A stretch of DNA of 64,000 nt from Cryptomeria japonica (GCF_030272615.1 NC_081413.1:163027080-163091079), one strand, 5' to 3'; shown: positions 1 to 12,634, counted from the stretch's first letter. The notes: a model not told the origin generated them from the letters alone. Numbers and translations: made by a program.

Positions 1-1100
1 GAAACCTGGTCATCCACTCCGACTCAGTCACCTGTCTCCTAACTACCAAAGAGTTTTTTTTATCACTGAGTAAACAAGCAAAACAACATAATGGAAAACA
101 ATCAGTAAATAGTTTGAGCTATGAATGAAAATTTTCTTTGTGTTGTCTTATATATTGGTTTTCGATTATTATCGCTCTGAGTAACTCGAGGAAGTCTATT
201 GTGACTAAGAGGAGCAAGGATTGGGGGCATAATATTTTCTTTGTTTTCTGCTTGTAGGAATGATCCCAATAATCTGGAAACATATAAATTAGCTGGGTGT
301 CTATGATAAGAGCCTTCACAACAAGGTGAAATCGCCTCACACACCTCGACTCCGCTTATTTGTATGCTACATGGAGGTCCATATCATTTCTTTATCTATT
401 TTGAGGGAATTTCTTTATGATGCAATTCAAGTCCCTGTGAAATTTGTCCAAGGATATGAACAAGAAAAGGGTCATTGCGGACATGATAATTAATATTGCA
501 CATTGAAAAAGAAAGGAACTCTAACCTGCCTGTTGTGTTCTAGAGTGATTTCGGTATGGTAATAATCTCTTTATCTTTTGAATGAGAGCTGAAAGCATTA
601 TCATTTCTTACGCTAAGTGGTCTATTTATCATCATTTCTTTGATCGAGTACTTGTGTTTTGAGATGTTTTAGCTGCATAAATAACATTTAATATAGCTTC
701 ATACATTTCATTATTCACTCATCTGCATTCATCTTATTGCATAGAAAAATGAAAACATTGCATTACTCATATTACTCATTGGTCATTCATTCATTTGCAT
801 ATGAAAAGAAACAAAAATAGACATCCATAATCATTTGCATTACATACATTCATATTGAAAATAATTGCATACATATAGAACAAAGCATATAAAAGACATC
901 TCATGAATGAATCAACACAAGTACAGTGAAGTCAAATCAGATCTCATATATATATATATCATGTCAAGTCTAAAGGTACAAAATGATGTCAAATGACATA
1001 TACAAACTCCCATCAAAGCAAGAATAGTATAGGCTACAAAAAAATGGGTGTGTCTACAAAAAATATATCCAAGCTACAAGAAGAATATTTAGCTCTGAGC
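1..1100. other. Non-coding AT-rich DNA, no gene recognised
   Basis: No supportable gene. Short open frames on the minus strand near 102-344 have no recognisable domain. A short TA run lies near 945-958. The sequence from about 690 to 960 is rich in CATT/TCAT words and looks like degenerate simple sequence. Confidence 0.5.
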
Positions 1101-1129
1101 CTCTCCCTCATCGCTTGGTGGAGGAGGAG

Positions 1130-2880
1130 GAGCCTAATGATCGGGATCCTATCGAGGTTCCCGAGCTCCCTCAGAACAGGCCATATACTGAGAATAAGGA
1201 ATCACTTGCTGCGCTACTGGAACTGCCACGCTATATGCTACGACATAGTTGGCTACCCTATTGTTCTGATGCAAAACCTCCTGCTGGAGGGTGTCTCACT
1301 CCGCTCTCATCACCGCAAGCTGACGTTCATGCTCTTCTCTTAGCTTAGCTAGCTGCTGATCACGCTCAGCCCTCACCTCTGTAAGCTGTCGGTCTCGCTC
1401 CGCCAGCTAAGCCTGAGCCACTGTCAATTGTGACTGCAGCTCTGCAAGACGTACTCTCATCAACCATCCTATGTTTGTCCCCTGCTCTCTCGCTGGCTCT
1501 CCACCTCCAGTACCACCCTGCTCCTCCCTCCACTGCCAGACCTATCTTGGAGCTGCTCACTCCTCCTCAACTCCACCCAATCTCACTCCTATTCTCCCAA
1601 GGGATCCGCCCTCACCCCTCTACTATCCACCCTTAGCTGGAACCCTACTGCTACTAGCACCAGGATCACCACCTATCCATCTCAGAGCCTTGGCTCTCTG
1701 TCCCTAGTCCTATCTCAGACCCTTTCCCTATACTTGTGCGGGGGCATCATCCTCAACATCCTCAATGTGTGGTGCCTGCTCACCCAGATCAGTAAACCTA
1801 GGAAAAGGATGTTGCTGGAACCACTCTCTGTACTGGGGCAATACCCCGGCATCCGCAACATCATCCATATAATCCTATTTGAGGTGCTATAGACCAATCA
1901 GCTCCTGCATGGCCAATGCATAAGATAATCGTGGAGACCATCCCTGTCTCTCCTCATCCACGTAACGCGCATATGCTATAAACTCTTGCGAGATCCCTTG
2001 AGGCCGACCATACTGCCTCATCACTCGAGAAATGACGAACCACTCCACAATAGTCTTTGATCTCCCAATAAGTGGGCACATGACAAAAAGGTCTTTGCAA
2101 ACTAGCCGCCAATCATCCCAAGACTCCAAACCTCTGCTATCAAATCGTCTAACTATCACCGCCAAAAATTTGTCTTGCCCATATGGGGCTGCATAATATA
2201 ACCAACATAGTTGTATATAATCGGCTGCCCGCGCTCTCTACTATCATCTACCATCGGTTGACAAATGGGAAGATGGTCCCAAGCCCAAACCTGTAAAATA
2301 TATACACCTGCAGCCATGCTCTGACCATCTCTATACACGATCTCATGCATCTCGCGATACATGTGAGCAAGCAAGAAAGAACCCCAGCCAAGCCTTTTAG
2401 GGGTCTCCATCAATCTCATCAACATCCTACCCCAACGACACTGGAAACCCTGCTACCCTCTATCTAGCATCAAAAAATAGCCTATGAATCCTACTAGAAT
2501 GCATGCTAGAGGAAACTCCTCGCTGTATCTGCTCATCAATATGTCCCAACTAATGGAACGAGTCAAAATGTCAGAATCTCTGAAGACATGCCTCACTGCC
2601 TGTAATCCTGGAAGGTGTCTTGAATCGTAATCCACCTTATCCCCAACAAAAGGGATACAGAGGATATTATATACATCCTTGGGAGTGATATTCAACTCCC
2701 CCACTAGTAGATGAAAGATGTTATGCTCTGAATGGAAACGCTCTACCAATGTCGTGAGCATTCCGTGATTCACACATATATCTGGCAAACTAAGAAGATG
2801 AGTCAAACCACATACATCAATATGAGCCTACTCAACCTCAAATAAATATCAAACTAATGCCATAGTGGGAGGATAAACGC
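1130..2880 (-). pseudogene. Plant mobile domain (PMD, MAIN-like) pseudogene
   Basis: The minus-strand translation matches the plant mobile domain (the aminotransferase-like domain of MAIN and of transposon-captured genes). Landmarks are LTTLVERFHSEHNIFHLLVG, then ITPKDVYNILCIPFVGDKV (2806 down to about 2640), WGSFLLAHMYREMHE, and LQVWAWDHLPI (2425 to 2156), then a block containing VISRVMRQYGRPQGIS (2165 to 1887). The first two blocks share one frame and are separated only by a TAG at 2453-2455. A frameshift near 2160 leads into the third. Another TAG lies upstream near 2830. Below 1887 the frame decays, but around 1130-1450 it still encodes a charged coiled-coil tail with repeated AERD/REEHERQL-type heptads. 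I see no intact start. PMD genes occur both as host genes and inside transposons; with a retrotransposon LTR next door, a transposon-carried copy is likely but unproven. Confidence 0.8.
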
Positions 2881-4631
2881 ATCTAAAGAGCACAAGAGGT
2901 AATCGAACCTGCAAAAACCCAACAACGAAGCATCAGAAAACATTCCAAATTAGCCTACAAGAGAAGTAAAACATCAAGCAAATCCAATTGAGTCAAATGC
3001 AAAATAAAATTTTCATGTTTAGAACTTCAAAAATGCTCACTATCCCTCGAACAATAAAACATCGAGGGACAGTATCTTGTACAAGTCAGGAATAGCTCTC
3101 GTATGACAAAACAACCCCAAACGACAATTTATTGGACTTTGCACGACAAAATGGTCTTTTCACAGACCTATCGTACGATACAAGGGTGCATCCCAAATGA
3201 CAATTCAAATGACTTCAAATGATAAAAGATAATTTACAAGTTACTCATACGAGACAAAATCCTGTCTCACATGATAAAACGTGAAACTCGACCCCAAACA
3301 TGCGAAAAACTTGAAAAATGAACAAAAAAATTCAAAATTGAAAACATAAAGAGGCTTAAGATTGATCACTTACTGTTGGCTCCTATTTTCGGGGTCGTTT
3401 ATGATGTCTCTGGCACTCAAATCGGTGCTGACAAGTAGGGACCACCATTTTTTTTACAGAAGGCTTTTTGAATTTTCAAAGTTGGAGGGTTAAAATGATT
3501 TTAAAATGACATTTTTGTCCCATATATAGCCAAAAACCTAATTTTTCAACTTGCTCCGATGGACATGAAAATTGTACCCTTAGCTAATTTGCCCGTTCTG
3601 ATTCCATTTTCGGGATCAAAATTGAAATTTGAGATCATTTTGCTAGTCAATTTCACAATTTGGATCACTTAGCGCTCTTTTCATCAAATGCTCATTTTTT
3701 CTTCAAATTGCGCTCAATTTCAACGCTAAATATCCATTTCAATTCTACACATCAACTTCACGATCAACTTTGCGCTTAACTCATCAATCAACGACAAATT
3801 TTTCAAATATTCCTCAGAATCAATTTGTGCTCAAATAACTTATTTTCGCCACACAATTGCCTATGATCAAGTACCCTCGCTATTTTTTTTCAATTTCGCT
3901 CCCGAGGGGGCATACTCATGACCTTATGACCTCACATCTTCAATGTCGAGAACATTTTTTTCAAATCTTCATCAAAAGTCGAGCAAAATATTTTTTAACT
4001 AAAGAAAATCAATTCTCATTGCTAAGGGGCATCTCAGCTTCAGCACTTCACATCAAGTTGAGATCTCTTGATTATCTGAATCAAATCAATCGCTAGGGGC
4101 ATATCAGTTTGATCGCTTCAAATCAAGTTGATATTTGTCTTTCATCTGAATCAATCTCTTAACATTAATTAGTTTCATCGCTTCAAATCAAGCTGATTAT
4201 TCGTTTAAAATCAATCAAGGATTTAAAGAGTATTTTTTATCACACTCAATCTAAGTAGGTGTTCCGTATTCATTTCTTGATCAAGTTGAACAGTTTATCT
4301 TCATCGTGTCTTGATCAATCAAGTTCAAGATCGATTTTTATCATCACTCACTGCATCTAAGTTCAATCAAGTTCTAGATCAGTAAGATCCGCTTCTTGAT
4401 CAATCAAGTTCAATTTCGGTATCTTTTGTTTCTATCGTTCCTCAGTTCAATCAAGTTTAGGAATGGTATCGCTTTAATCAGACTTCATTCAACTTTGTTG
4501 CTTCAAATCAAGCTAAACACCTTGCTCTTCATCTAGTTCATGATCATTCAAGTTCAGAACTGGCATCTCCTAGACATCACACATTGTTTGAACCAACGTG
4601 TTGCTTGCACATTAATTCAAAGAGGGGAAAA
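2881..4631. other. Non-coding region with degenerate internal repeats ending in a polypurine tract
   Basis: No gene seen. From about 3990 to 4620 a phrase like TTCATCGCTTCAAATCAAGC recurs with variation at roughly 60-90 base spacing, often followed by ATCTGAATCAAT, so the stretch is a degenerate tandem repeat. It ends in AGAGGGGAAAA (4621-4631), a polypurine tract immediately before an LTR start. It is therefore probably the 3' internal part of the LTR element that follows. Confidence 0.5.
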
Positions 4632-5690
4632 TGTAATACCCCAAAAATGGTCATCTAAACCATGGGCCTCTAATCTCGACAACATCACCAAGGTCCTAAC
4701 CAAAGGCAATTAAATCAATCTTGAGCACATTATTAATCCTTTAATAATCAAATATCACATGGCAAATCAATTACTCAATATTAATTAAATATTCATTTAA
4801 TTAATTGAATCATTTCCAAGAATATCATTTTGATCAATTATCTTATTTAATTTATTAAATATCCTTGCATATTTAATTAATTAATAAAATTACCAATTAG
4901 TCATGCAAAAGAAATTAATTTATTACAAAAGAGGAATTAATTACAAAGCAAGAGTTGAATTGAAATTAAAATAAAAGAATTGAATTGAGAGAGAAATCAA
5001 ACTTGAGATATTATTTCTTTTTCTAAATTTAGAACTTGAAATTAGAAAAGCAATTAATTGAATTATTGATTTATTCTCTAAAATTGGAACTCAAAGCTTT
5101 TCAGAAAAAGAAGTTCAGATGCATTGAAAAGACTCTTTTCTTGAATAAATAAAAGAATTATCTATTTTTATCACAAATGCATGGAATTAATTTATTATTA
5201 TTTCCAATGCAACTTGGACTTCTAATTTGAATGCATTTCAATTCAACTATAATTGAAATCTATCTCAAGGTTAATTAAACCTGATTTCTCAATTATTTTC
5301 AATTAATCCTAAATTGATATTTTTCTTTTGTAATTCTCTATAAATTCAGTCTTCAGCTCTCATTTCAATTCACCCCAGAGATTTTTGAGAACACATTTGG
5401 AGATTATTATCATGCTAATTTCGCTCTGGAGTCATTGAAGATTATTGTGCTTTTTAGATTATTTACATCCATCATTGCTTACATCCATTATTGCTTGAAT
5501 TGATTATTTGCTTGAATTATTCATCCATCTTGCATAGTTAATATCATATAGATTAAATCCTTCGTCTTGGTGTAGTCTAGTCACTAGTATTGCTTATAAA
5601 AATCTGAGAGCAATCTTATACTCACATCTTTTAGAAGGAAATTAGTCACTTTGTTATGGTTTATTACTTATTGATTATTGATTACTAACC
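4632..5690 (+). mobile_element. Probable gypsy-type LTR (3' LTR), plus orientation; right end approximate
   Basis: It starts TGTAATACCCC, a common start of plant Ty3/gypsy LTRs, directly after the polypurine tract AGAGGGGAAAA. A TATA-like box CTATAAATT lies near 5338, consistent with the U3/R junction of a plus-oriented LTR. The body is very AT-rich (TTAATTAAT words). No second copy exists in the window and I could not fix the right end; it must lie before the minus-strand coding remnant that ends near 5681. Confidence 0.5.
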
Positions 5691-7090
5691 ATGCATATAA
5701 TGACTTAATTGAAGTGTTGTACTTGGAGCTACATACCACTTTTTCACACACACAATCCTCTGATTCAGACTCAACTGTAATAGGCTCAATGTGTACTTCT
5801 GGATTCTTCCTCTTCCTACCTTTCTCCGAGACAACATCAATTAGTGCTTTAATGTTCTATGAGACCTTCTCAACAAATTTTCTTTCTTTTCCTTCCTTCT
5901 TCTCTCTTTTCTTCTGGTTGAACTCTATTTCAACCTCTTGTGATTTTTGCTTCGCAATACCACATGACTTCTTTGCCTCATCAATAGGTGCATCAATCAA
6001 TATTTTTGCATAAGCTTCAAGGATCTATGAATCAACTTTATAGCCCATTTCCTCAATCCAAATCTTCTAGGGCTTAATCGCTTCCATAAGTGTTTCATCT
6101 TTCTTTACCATGAAGCATATGTCGGTTGAGTATTTTTCAACAATATGCTTAGGAACCCTTTCCCTAGACTTCATAGATTTTTGGAATCCCTTAAAATATC
6201 TCGATACCTTGTCATCTCTCTGATTGCCTAAAGTAGCAATTGACTGTTTCAATTGTATCCCTACAAGGATATCAAATGCCCATTGCCTCTTCCCAAAACT
6301 GGGAGTGTCATTCATGAAAATTAACATTAAGCTGACAATTAAGTTTCCATACTGGAAAGTTCCTTTCTTTTCACCTTTAATCTTTCTTAGGTTTATTAAT
6401 AACTCATCTAACATCCAACCGCATAGATCCAATTTCTCATTTTCTCTCATCATCTTATATGCTGCGAAAATGAAGGAACTGGAAATAGAATTCAGTAGGT
6501 TTGATTGAGTTACCTTATACCCGATGATCATGCTACCAAATCTAATGTTTGTATCTATAATAGTGCTTATTCTCATAGATCTTCTGTCAGATGTCACACC
6601 GATAATTTTATGGACATAATCATTCGAAACCTTCTTATCTGGATGTTGCCCAACCTATGGTAAACCAATGATTGCGCTGATGGCATCCTTGGTGATATTG
6701 TAAGGTCTATCTAACCAGATAAATTCTCCATGTACTCTGCTTAAAACATACCTTATGATTTCATCTTCAAATTCTGGAATGTCTAGAATGCCGGTGAACC
6801 CTAAGTCTTAACTTGTATGCCAGTTTGATCTTTCTAGATTCTCCCATAAGCTCACTCATGTACATGCCCTTTATTTCACATGTCCCCAAGTCCTCAATAT
6901 GAAAATGTATGTATGCCCTAACATCTTCGACATTAACAACTTCCTCTGGAACATGCAAAAATGCTCCAACCAAATCTTCCAGGGTAGCCACATGTGGATA
7001 CCACTTGAAAATTGGCCTGTGATGGTCCTTGACCTCTACTACAATCAGATTTGTAACAAAGATAGGAATAGATGACGATCCCGCTTCCAT
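5681..7090 (-). pseudogene. Gag-like gene remnant of a conifer-type retroelement
   Basis: Reading down from an ATG at 7090, the minus strand encodes a protein with FKWYPHVATLEDLVGAFLHV, then (near 6720-6660) WLDRPYNITKDAISAI, then FGSMIIGYKVTQSNLLNS and a K/E-rich tail with EIEFNQKKREKKEGKER. I associate this WLDRPYNITK-type protein with retroelement-linked hypothetical proteins in conifer genomes; this comes from memory, not a search. Breaks include a frame change near 6780, an in-frame stop near 6660 and stops near 6065 and 6030. It lies downstream, in transcription order, of the zinc-knuckle block at 7463-8584, the reverse of the usual capsid-then-knuckle order. It may therefore belong to a second element or a rearranged copy. 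Confidence 0.5.
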
Positions 7091-7462
7091 GATTAAAGAT
7101 AAATACCTGATGATTGATTCCAATGAAAAACTTAATAAATTCTTCTAGTCGTTGGTAAAATCGCTCAAGAAGAAATCTAATCGCACTGAATAGCCTTTGA
7201 TCGCTCTAAATCACTCTTAATCACACTGAAATTGCTTTAAATGCAAGGTGATCAATAATGAAGTGAATTCGACCTTTCATCCTCTCAGTAAAAACCCTAT
7301 TCTTTCATTGACATTAATGACCGTCGGTGAAAGATACTAGATCTTAAACAGAACATCTCCATGCCGAATAAGCATCTCCAATGTCTGGAACATCTTCCAT
7401 AACCTCTTCCTAGGGCATATGCAACATCTTCATGAATTTTTCCTACCCCTAAGGCATATTCC

Positions 7463-8584
7463 TTAGTTATCGAATGAGCTACATGCCAGTGCAGGAGCAA
7501 CCTCCTCTATCGGATAAGTAACCGGTGCATTCCCATCTATTGTTTGTTCTTCAATCTTCCTAACCCATCTCTGAATATGATCTCTCCGTATTTCACTAAC
7601 CTTTTCTTTCCCTTTCTCATTTGATCCTTCATTACCAACTAATGGATTTTTGCTTCTACAGAATTTAGCAGTATGTCCAACCTCATTACATGCATGACAT
7701 GTAGCATTGTTCTTTTGAATTGCTTTTCTAAAACTGGTAAAATTGCTTGACCTGCACTGATTAGCCATATGTCCAAACTTTCCACATGCATAAAATTTAA
7801 CATTCATTCTGCAATCCTATGTCTTATGACCATACTTATTACATTGAGAACATTTACCGAGAGCAGAATTAGGGTTCTAATTTGCTCTATTTCTATATTG
7901 CCTAGCCATGCGACCAAATCTATTGCAAACAAAAAATCTACCATTAAATTTATAAGCATTAAACTGCCTTACCGTTGCCTTATGGTTTTGATCTTCATTA
8001 GCAGTACCAGAACTCTATCCTAGCTCAAATCCAAGGCCACTGGAATCTCCAATCTGCCTTTGTCTCTTCAATAACTCATCTAGTTGTGCTGAACTAATCT
8101 TGAATTTCTCTTTGTACTCACTTCTAGTAGTTAGATCTTCTCTCAAAATTATCATTTGTCTCTCAATATCTTTTTCATTACTCTAGGACTGTACTAAATT
8201 AGTTCTCAACATATCATTCTCATGAACCAGCCTACCACATTCTTCAAATTTGTTCTTCAGAGATACAACAAGATTTTCTTCCTTTTTCTTTCAGTCCTCA
8301 ATCTCTTTAGACATTGTCATAGTTATAGCTTGCATTTCATTTCTCATAACCATGTTCTCCTGACTCAATTTCTAACATTGTTCCTTAAGTGCATCTTTTT
8401 CTTCATCATCCCGACTTGGCAAAAGTTCCTTCCTCCTAGCTTGAACAAATGATAGCCTCTCTTGTAGGAAAATAATGAATTACTTAGCAGAATTCAATTC
8501 ATCTTGTAGCTTTAAGCTCTTCAACCTTTCAACATCATAATCTTCAAGTGTCATCTCAAGTTGCTTCTCCAAACCCATGTCCAT
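7463..8584 (-). pseudogene. Copia-like gag remnant with coiled coil and CCHC zinc knuckles
   Basis: An ATG at 8584, 54 bases past the primer binding site, starts a frame reading MDMGLEKQLEMTLEDYDVER. It continues as a long coiled-coil stretch (about 8560-8050) and then repeated zinc knuckles: CSQCNKYGHKT followed by a decayed end, CGKFGHMANQC and CHACNEVGHTAKFC (about 7900-7660). The C-x2-C-x4-H-x4-C pattern marks RNA-binding nucleocapsid of LTR retroelements. There are several in-frame stops (for example near 8478, 8018, 7879 and 7821). No polymerase follows; instead a different gag-like block lies downstream. Position after a Met-tRNA-type PBS and an LTR supports a copia-type element in minus orientation. 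Confidence 0.65.
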
Positions 8585-8637
8585 GGATTCTAGATTTAGG
8601 ATCTTCCTCAAGTTGTTAAACTTCCTCCGAGGCACAA

Positions 8638-8650
8638 GGCTCTGATACCA
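8638..8650 (-). other. Primer binding site of copia-like element A
   Basis: The minus strand reads TGGTATCAGAGCC, the plant initiator-Met tRNA primer site of Ty1/copia elements. It lies 5 bases inside the LTR end at 8656. Confidence 0.85.
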
Positions 8651-8655
8651 ATTAT

Positions 8656-9589
8656 TGGAATCCAATAATACTGACCGGGGGGGGGGGGGTTGAATTAGTG
8701 TTATACCAGAAAGAACAATTTTAGCCTTATTAAAACATGCATACACCAACCGGTATACTAGTACATACAGAATTGAAAGAAGTAAAGCAACCAATAAGCC
8801 AATCACATAAATGAGAATCATAACACACAGAATTATACGTGGAAAACCTCAAAGAGGAAAAACCACGGTGGGATTTGTGACGCACAATATTAATCCACTG
8901 GCCATATGAAGAGATATTACAAATATAAGGGGCTTGCACTTTCAAGAAGGCTTACAGCCTAGAGCACACTGCTCAATCACAAAAGGAGCCTCACTGACTA
9001 CATATAAATCCATACTATAAGTTGAAGAAGTGTTGAACTGCAAAAGTTAGCATCTTCTATGCCAGAATATAGTTTCGATTAAGCTCTGTCTATTCCGGTC
9101 TAAAACCCTAAATCCTTTACTGGAATAACCCTTACAAAAATATCATCACATACATGATCTCTCAGATATATTTCACATCATATCACATCAACATATCCAT
9201 AATTTCCTATATATCAAAAATAATCTAATCCAACTAACCTATATACCCTATACAACTTATCATGCCTTATGTCGGCTTACAAGGATTATTACAATATCAA
9301 ATTACATGTCGACTAGATAACATAAATACATGAATAATATAAATAATTGCTGATGCCAAATCCAAGAGATGTCGGCCTCCAATACCGATAACAATATTCT
9401 AAACCATGTTGGCCTGCATTGCCGGTAACCAAAGAAATTCTTCTAACCTGTCGGTGCCGGTGTCGGTGTAGTATATGTGAAGTTCCTACCGGTACACAAC
9501 TAAACCAAAACATGAAACTGAAACAAGATACAATGTTCCCATCAATGACATAATAGTGAAACCAACCAATTGAGTGTCAATTGCCAACA
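8656..9589 (-). mobile_element. 5' LTR of copia-like element A (minus orientation)
   Basis: On the minus strand it starts TGTTGGCAATTG (9589) and ends GGATTCCA (8656), so it has TG..CA ends next to the Met-tRNA primer site. It carries the C-rich run (12 C on the minus strand, 8682-8693) about 30 bases before its end. The words CGTGGAAAACC and ACCACGGTGGGA are shared with the LTRs at 25901-27054 and, more weakly, 61185-63875. The insertion lies inside the protease frame of gypsy element H1, which stops at 9590. Confidence 0.7.
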
Positions 9590-9952
9590 CTAGCCACATT
9601 ATCAAAGCCACAAATAGTAAGGGAATCGGTTTTAATAAGAGATGTATCCACATTGATCTTATGTAATAAATTAATTTTACAAAAACTAAGGCTAGGGCCA
9701 TTTTCTACAAGGGTTCATCTTATAGTATTTCCATTAATAATAATAACAATCATGAGATGATCATATTGGCATTGAATTTCATGAGGTAAATTATCTTGGG
9801 TGAACACAATTTGAGCTTTAGGCATGGTTATTAAGTCAATCAAAGAAGCCACATTATTGGATGTCACTGTTGGTAGGTCATTCAAGGTTTTCAAGGCATC
9901 TTTTAACATTCCATGATATGATAAAGAGGTTTGAATCAAATCCCAAAGGGAG
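9590..9952 (-). pseudogene. Ty3/gypsy element H1: protease part of split gag-protease frame
   Basis: The minus strand reads WDLIQTSLSYHGMLKDAL, AQIVFTQDNLPHEIQ, LVENGPSLSFC and SDSLTICGFDNV (near-exact local spelling TDSLTICGFDNV). This is the aspartic-protease neighbourhood of plant gypsy elements, where the usual active-site text is L-I-D-N-G-S. Here the catalytic Asp is Glu (VENGPS), and a TGA precedes it (…TIR stop TLV), so it is dead. The frame continues upstream across the 12.9-kb G-A insertion into 22827-23638: the last residues before the insertion (TPAKISL) join directly to WDLIQ. Downstream it is cut at 9589 by the LTR of element A. Confidence 0.8.
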
Positions 9953-11143
9953 TGTAGAGGAGGAAAAATGAACCTCTTCGACAGGCGGATAACAACCTCT
10001 TGGAGATTTACTAACCGACCTCTCCACTCAAGAGGTAGTATTTCTATGTACGTCCTCTTATAGCTCTTTGCACAAGGGTGCGTGCATGGATTATGGACAA
10101 CATCACGATGCTCTAGCATCATGTATGGATAAAATGTAGAGTTTGCACATAAGGGCACAATATAATAGATATGTGTTTTAGATTAATTTAAATGCGATAG
10201 ATGTATATAAAAGGTAAAACGAATATATAAATGGAATGAAAGCCACAAAGGAAAGTGAGAAGATAATCTCACAACTAGTCCATGATATTAACTCCAACCA
10301 AATGAATCTTCTCTAATGCAACCTGCACACAAAATAGAAAGGAAAAATGCTTGGGGCTACTTGTGGACTTGTCTCAACCAAATCCCTATTTTGGTGTTTC
10401 CACCTTCACAGATAGCTAAATAGATTGATAGAATAAAAGAAAAATAAAATAAATGCAAGATATGATAAATGAAGGATGATCTGATGGATAAGGGATGTGA
10501 TGAATCCCAAGATGCTCAAAGATAGGATAAACATATAGATAGAAAGATATTACCAAAGAAGCTTGAGTAAGCCAAGAGAGTCGCAAGAGATATTGTGAGA
10601 ACTTGAGAGCATTGTAGCAAATTAGAGACTGTTGTAGCAAGTGAGAGAGAGAGAGAGAGAAAGAGAAAGTTGTGAGAGCCAAGAGAACCAAAGAGATTGT
10701 ATGGAGGAACTAGAGAGCTTGAAAGAAGAGAAAAGATAGATTTAAAAGAGAGAAGAGGAGGGAGAAGAGGGTTGCGAGCCGTTTGAAAGGTTCAGAGTCA
10801 TTTCCACCGACATATCCAGGTGACAAGTGGAAAGGCACACTCAGAACCGATATTTGAGCGTTAAGATGTCGTGGGATGAATGTGCGGTGTGCAGACATCC
10901 ACGTGGTGTGATAGTATCCAAATGAATCACGCTCTAAAAAAATAGGAAACAAGGGAGACACATGGCTAACAAGATCGACACCACGAGGGAGCTACTGAAA
11001 AGGGGTTCTTGAGGATCCTGAGAGAGAAAAGGCTAATTAAAGGGCTGAAATGAGCCCACTCGGGTGCTAAGGGAATGGACACTAAAGTGGTTACAAAAGA
11101 TGTAGGTCAAATTATAGAGGGGGATACATATTTTGACACTACA
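9953..11143 (-). repeat. 3' LTR of element G-A
   Basis: Plus view begins TGTAGAGGAGGAAAAATG and ends TTTTGACACTACA; about 1191 bp. It is homologous end to end with 21626-22821. It includes a GA run near 10645-10665. Confidence 0.93.
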
Positions 11144-11160
11144 TTTTTCCCCCACTTTAG
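11144..11160 (-). other. Polypurine tract of element G-A
   Basis: Minus strand CTAAAGTGGGGGAAAAA directly abuts the start of the 3' LTR (TGTAGTGTC). The same tract word recurs beside the 3' LTR of element N, suggesting related families. Confidence 0.8.
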
Positions 11161-11358
11161 TGGGCTTATGAATGAACATGAATATGCATGCTAAAGGAAA
11201 TCTACAGAACATAAAATAACATCATGATACCAAAAGGATACTATAGAGGAAGTAGATAAATCTCCAAGGCAAGGAAGCATGCCCCCAAGTGGAAGACCTA
11301 CAAAAAAATGCATTAGATAAAAGAACCTGCATGAGAGAACAAGGTTAGAGAATAAGAG

Positions 11359-12611
11359 TGTAAAGCGGAAAAATCGAACCCTGGTCGTTCTCCCCTCCCC
11401 AACTCCGAGGAGAGAGAAGGGAGAGTCACTAGGGTTGATGGTTTTCACTTAGGAGGGACTTTACATTCAAAAGAGGGGTTGAAACCCACAAGATCCAATC
11501 CCACGCAATGCAAGATTGGATTCTATATGAGTTTCAAGGGTTACGACATCAAGGATACCCTCTTTTGTAAAGAATGTGGATAGAATGATTAAGCTAGGAA
11601 TGCATAGGAAGTGAGAAAGATTCGCTTATAAACTGAGTTAGGGATATGATATGAAGCTGCGGACCTGGAATTAGCAGTAAAATGTCGAGACGGTGCTGTC
11701 CTGCAAATTTGAGCAAAAGTTGACGGGATGATGGCACCCGGCGTGCACACGGTCCTCCGAAAAATCCGCGAAACGAAGGGGGATCTGTTCGTCTCTGCAC
11801 AAGGATTCCAGATCTTCAATTTCAGCCGCGTACCTACAACCTACACAAAGAAAAGCGAAGACGATTGGGGGGTTAGGGATTAGGGGTTTGCCCTTAGGTC
11901 AAACCCCGGTTTTGGAATTAACCAAGAAATGAGAAATGCTTGTAAATGTAATGTAAAACAAGTACTAATACCTTGTTGTAAGGATGTTTGTATCCTTATA
12001 TGCGAAGGTATAGATGTTGTTGTATGCTATATGTTGTGTGTTGTAGTATGTGATCTCCTCTTCAATGGTTGAATCCTTGTCTTGAATGCAACACCTAGCC
12101 TTGAATGGAGACTTAGAATGATCAATTGCTTGAAGGAATGCTTGAATTCTTGAATGCTTGAATGTTTGAATATCGTTTCCACCTTTTTCCATCCTCCCCA
12201 AAATGAGAGAGGAAAATTAGTTTATATACTTTCCAATTAGGGTTAAAAGACTGATTTTCCCGACCTTAGGCCGACCAGGAAATGTTATTTTCCAATTTGC
12301 AAACAAAAAGGCCCGAAGTCCCATAGGAGACCGGGCCCAAAATAGGGCCAGGGACCAGGGCGCTAGGCACCATGGTCCTGGGGGACCAGGGCACTGGGCG
12401 CCCTGGTCCTGAAGGACCAGGGCGCTGGGCGCTCTGGTCCCACCTCCTGGGACAGCAGGGTGCAAGGAGGATCAGGCCAGGGTGCTGAGAAATGCAGTTT
12501 TTGATGTCATGAGCAAGTTTCGGGGTCTCCATTCAAGTTTAGTGTTGTATCACCATCGTGAAGACCCAAATGCGGTCGAAATTGCAAGTGTCACAATTTT
12601 AGGACGCTACA
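11359..12611 (-). repeat. 3' LTR of element N
   Basis: Plus view begins TGTAAAGCGG and ends GGACGCTACA; about 1253 bp. It carries three adjacent GC-rich palindromic units of the form GGACCAGGGCGCTGGGCGCC (near 12350-12460), one more than the other LTR, which explains most of the ~31-bp length difference. Confidence 0.93.
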
Positions 12612-12634
12612 TTTAGCCCCCACTTTAGCGGGAG
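12612..12634 (-). other. Polypurine tract of element N
   Basis: The minus strand reads CTAAAGTGGGGGCTAAA immediately before the LTR start TGTAGCGTCC. Confidence 0.8.

Noticed and set aside
102-344. Minus-strand 80-codon frame at the left edge
   Set aside because: No recognisable domain, overlaps another frame of equal quality, low complexity surroundings.
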